This document shows positions 61,584-64,000 of a stretch of 64,000 nucleotides of DNA, in pieces (position 1 is the stretch's first letter; every line of letters begins with the position of its first letter). Both the position numbers and the translations under genes were made by a program. The notes under the pieces were generated by a model that ran no database searches, was not told the origin of the DNA, and worked only from the letters and a program-made list of their open reading frames with translations. Source of the DNA: a bacterium (GTDB lineage: Bacteria > Zhuqueibacterota > Zhuqueibacteria > Zhuqueibacterales > Geothermadaptataceae); the NCBI GenBank assembly GCA_024275575.1, contig JAJRYV010000134.1, positions 140,297 through 204,296 of the forward strand, given 5' to 3'.

Positions 61584-62123
61584 ATGCAAGAAAACCAATT
61601 TCATGCGACAACAATTTTGGGTGTGCGTCACAGAGGTAAAGTCGTGATGGCCGGTGATGGCCAGGTAACCTGGGGCAGTACAATTTTTAAAGGCCAGGCG
61701 AGGAAAGTGCGTACTATGCACCAGGGCAGGGTCCTGGCCGGTTTTGCCGGTACTGCTGCCGATGCGTTTGCCCTTTTTGAAAAGTTTGAACAATTTCTCG
61801 AATCAGCCCGCGGCAAGCTGGACCGCGCCGCCGTGGCCCTGGCAAAAGAATGGCGCACCGATAAATATCTGCGCCGGCTTGAGGCACAGCTCATCGTTAT
61901 GGACACTGAGAAAACTTTTTTAATATCCGGCAATGGTGACATCATCGAGCCGGATCACGAGGTGATCGCTATCGGCTCGGGCGGTGGTTTTGCCCTGGCA
62001 GCAGGCATCGCTCTCGTGCAGAATTCCGATCTTGACGCCCGCAGCATCGCGGAAAATGCCATGAATATCGCTGCTGATATTTGTATTTACACCAATCACC
62101 ATTTGACAATCGAGGAGCTGTAA
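61584..62123 (+). CDS. hslV: ATP-dependent protease subunit HslV
   Basis: Threonine peptidase of the HslVU proteasome-like complex. The 179 residues start [20 protein letters not shown]; the catalytic Thr is at the start of TTILGV and would be exposed by removal of [16 protein letters not shown] and [17 protein letters not shown] are family signatures. Track start TTG 61578 is less likely than ATG 61584 behind AGAGG. It is 1 nt ahead of hslU. Confidence 0.96.
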   Translation: MQENQFHATTILGVRHRGKVVMAGDGQVTWGSTIFKGQARKVRTMHQGRVLAGFAGTAADAFALFEKFEQFLESARGKLDRAAVALAKEWRTDKYLRRLEAQLIVMDTEKTFLISGNGDIIEPDHEVIAIGSGGGFALAAGIALVQNSDLDARSIAENAMNIAADICIYTNHHLTIEEL

Positions 62124-62124
62124 T

Positions 62125-63504
62125 ATGTCAGATTATAAAGAATTGACTCCGGGACAGGTGGTCAAAGAATTGGATAAATTTATCATCGGGCAGGATGGCG
62201 CCAAGAAATCGGTCGCCATCGCCCTGCGCAACCGCTGGCGTCGCTTGCGCGTCGAAGATGAACTGCGCGATGAAATCATGCCCAACAATATCATCATGAT
62301 CGGCCCGACCGGCGTCGGCAAAACCGAAATTGCCCGGCGTTTGGCACGTTTAACGCGGGCGCCCTTCGTCAAAGTGGAAGCGACAAAATTCACCGAAGTC
62401 GGTTACGTCGGCCGCGATGTGGAATCGATGATCCGCGATTTGGTGGAATTCTCCGTCAACATGGTGAAAGCCGAACAATTTGAGGCGGTGCAGGAGCCGG
62501 CACGCAATAATGCAAATGAACGCTTGCTCGATTTACTGGTTCCGCTGGAAAACCAGCGCAGCGATCAGGCAATTCTGATGAATGAAGAAGGTCTCGCCGA
62601 GTTTTCGGCTGAAGAACCGGGCAAGAAAAATACCCGCGATAAATTTCGTGACATGTTGCTCAGCGGCAAGCTGGAAAACCGGGAAGTCGAAGTCGATGTC
62701 CCTGCCGATTCCGGCCCGATGATGCAGATTTTCAGCCCCATGGGTATGGATGAAATGGGTGCTAATCTACAGGATATGCTCGGAAATATGCTGCCGAAAA
62801 AAACCAAGAAACGCAAACTTAAAATTTCTGAAGCACGCGAATTTCTCATGCAGGAAGAAGCATCAAAACTCATCGATTCGGAATCGGTACACCGCGAGGC
62901 GATCGATCGTGTGGAAAATTCCGGTATCGTATTTCTCGACGAGATCGATAAAGTCGCAGCGCGCTCAGACCATGGCGGCCCCGATGTTTCCCGTGAGGGG
63001 GTACAGCGTGATCTTCTGCCGGTGGTCGAAGGCACCAACGTCAGCACAAAGTATGGCACTGTTCGAACAGACCATGTCTTGTTCATCGCTTCCGGCGCCT
63101 TCCATGTTTCCAAACCTTCGGACTTGATTCCTGAATTGCAGGGGCGGTTTCCTATTCGTGTCGAGCTGGTCAACCTGACTGCTGATGACTTCGTGCGTAT
63201 TTTAAAGGAACCGGAGAATGCGCTGATCAAGCAATACACTGCGATGTTAAAAACAGATGGCGTACAGTTAGAGTTTGAGGATGAGGCAATCATAGAAATT
63301 GCCGAAATTGCCTGGCGTGTCAATGAATCGATGGAAAATATCGGCGCCAGACGACTGCATACGGTACTCTCATCTTTACTGGAAGATATACTCTTCGACG
63401 TCCCGGACAAAAGGGTGGGACATGTTAAAATCACGAAAGACCTCGTCCAAACAACTTTGGAAGAAATTCTAAAGGATGAGGATCTGGGTCGTTATGTTTT
63501 ATAA
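62125..63504 (+). CDS. hslU: ATP-dependent protease ATPase subunit HslU
   Basis: AAA+ unfoldase that feeds HslV. The 459 residues show Walker [16 protein letters not shown] near 60, the GYVGRD pore motif near 95, an I-domain of about 140 residues, Walker [14 protein letters not shown] near 270, sensor stretches, and the C-terminal [11 protein letters not shown] that inserts into HslV. Confidence 0.98.
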   Translation: MSDYKELTPGQVVKELDKFIIGQDGAKKSVAIALRNRWRRLRVEDELRDEIMPNNIIMIGPTGVGKTEIARRLARLTRAPFVKVEATKFTEVGYVGRDVESMIRDLVEFSVNMVKAEQFEAVQEPARNNANERLLDLLVPLENQRSDQAILMNEEGLAEFSAEEPGKKNTRDKFRDMLLSGKLENREVEVDVPADSGPMMQIFSPMGMDEMGANLQDMLGNMLPKKTKKRKLKISEAREFLMQEEASKLIDSESVHREAIDRVENSGIVFLDEIDKVAARSDHGGPDVSREGVQRDLLPVVEGTNVSTKYGTVRTDHVLFIASGAFHVSKPSDLIPELQGRFPIRVELVNLTADDFVRILKEPENALIKQYTAMLKTDGVQLEFEDEAIIEIAEIAWRVNESMENIGARRLHTVLSSLLEDILFDVPDKRVGHVKITKDLVQTTLEEILKDEDLGRYVL

Positions 63505-63518
63505 ATTCAGGTGGACTT

Positions 63519-64000
63519 ATGAAAAAAGATTTTATCAGTATCGCTGACTGGACAAAGGATGAAATTCTTGACTTTCTGAACCTGGCGACAGACCTCAAAA
63601 ACAAGCAGCGCAACGGCATCGAACACCACTATTTGAAGGGAAAAACACTGGCGATGTTTTTCATGAAACCTTCGATGCGCACCCGTGTCTCTTTTGAAGT
63701 CGGCATGTATCAACTGGGTGGTCACGCGCTCTTTCTCGGCCCCGCAGAAATCGGGATGGGCAAGCGGGAATCGGTAGAAGATGTGGCGCGGGTCACTTCG
63801 CGCTATTGCGACGGCATCATGGCGCGCGTTTTTGAACATAGCTATGTCGCCGGTTTGGCCGAATGGGCATCGGTGCCGGTGATCAATGGGCTTTCCGACC
63901 TGTTGCACCCCTGCCAGATCATGAGTGATATGTTGACGATTATGGAAGTTAAAGGCCGTTATGAAGGTGTAAAAGTCGCCTGGATCGGCGACGGCAATAA
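63519..64000 (+). CDS. argF: Ornithine carbamoyltransferase, 5' part (runs off the window)
   Basis: Arginine-biosynthesis enzyme. The visible 160 residues contain [20 protein letters not shown] (carbamoyl-phosphate site), [20 protein letters not shown] and [15 protein letters not shown] (HPxQ). The ORF track lacks it because no stop is reached. Aspartate transcarbamoylase is less likely because of the [10 protein letters not shown]-type sequence. Confidence 0.92.
   Translation, partial: MKKDFISIADWTKDEILDFLNLATDLKNKQRNGIEHHYLKGKTLAMFFMKPSMRTRVSFEVGMYQLGGHALFLGPAEIGMGKRESVEDVARVTSRYCDGIMARVFEHSYVAGLAEWASVPVINGLSDLLHPCQIMSDMLTIMEVKGRYEGVKVAWIGDGN

Noticed and set aside
62565-63434. 289-aa minus-strand ORF opposite hslU
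   Set aside because: It is the antisense shadow of the well-supported hslU; composition is Ser/Arg-rich and no family is recognised.

Overview
The window is a chromosomal segment of a Gram-negative, LPS-making bacterium, most likely of the FCB superphylum near Calditrichota/KSB1. The evidence is a Kdo/Lpt cluster, class II KdsA, sigma-54, and a secreted glycoside hydrolase with a YPNPFNP-type C-terminal tail like those used by type IX secretion. The lineage is inferred from gene content only. Almost all genes are on the + strand; the exceptions are icd and the multiheme cytochrome.

Bases 1-31640 hold a nearly unbroken information-processing cluster: tRNA-Gly/Thr/Trp, secE-nusG, rplKAJL, rpoB, rpoC, rpsLG-fusA-tuf, the S10 and spc operons with secY-adk-map-infA, and the alpha operon ending in rplQ and a strong terminator. 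Bipartite zinc-binding (C+) forms of S14, S4 and L36 are present. TTG is used as start codon in six genes here. A perfect 10-bp terminator hairpin separates rpoB from rpoC, and further hairpins lie between rpsG/fusA and tuf/rpsJ.

Bases 31640-36000 hold a small envelope group: a DNRLRE-like lipoprotein, an outer-membrane barrel and a TPR lipoprotein. The TPR gene is broken by a 25-bp insertion that is an inverted copy of sequence just downstream.

Bases 36000-45000 hold glyA (with a promoter-terminator leader), nrdR, tatC, a PHP phosphoesterase, an MBL hydrolase, rng-rplU-rpmA and mdh. They are followed by a decayed toxin-antitoxin-like patch: nucleotidyltransferase and substrate-binding fragments around a small YgiT-like zinc protein.

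Bases 45240-55400 form an LPS operon behind a good sigma-70 promoter: gatC-kdsB-pyrG-kdsA-kdsD-lpxL-like, then lptC-lptA-lptB-rpoN. PyrG carries an in-frame TAA before the end of its glutaminase domain. A 121-bp MITE with 14-bp terminal repeats and an 8-bp target duplication sits between the two halves.

Bases 55500-64000 hold a monomeric isocitrate dehydrogenase, a GH5-like secreted enzyme, an octaheme HAO-like cytochrome, hslVU, and a partial argF at the edge. I found no CRISPR array, prophage, rRNA or new multi-gene defence system. The most unusual signals are the templated insertion, the pyrG stop, the MITE, the rpoB/rpoC terminator and the structured glyA leader.
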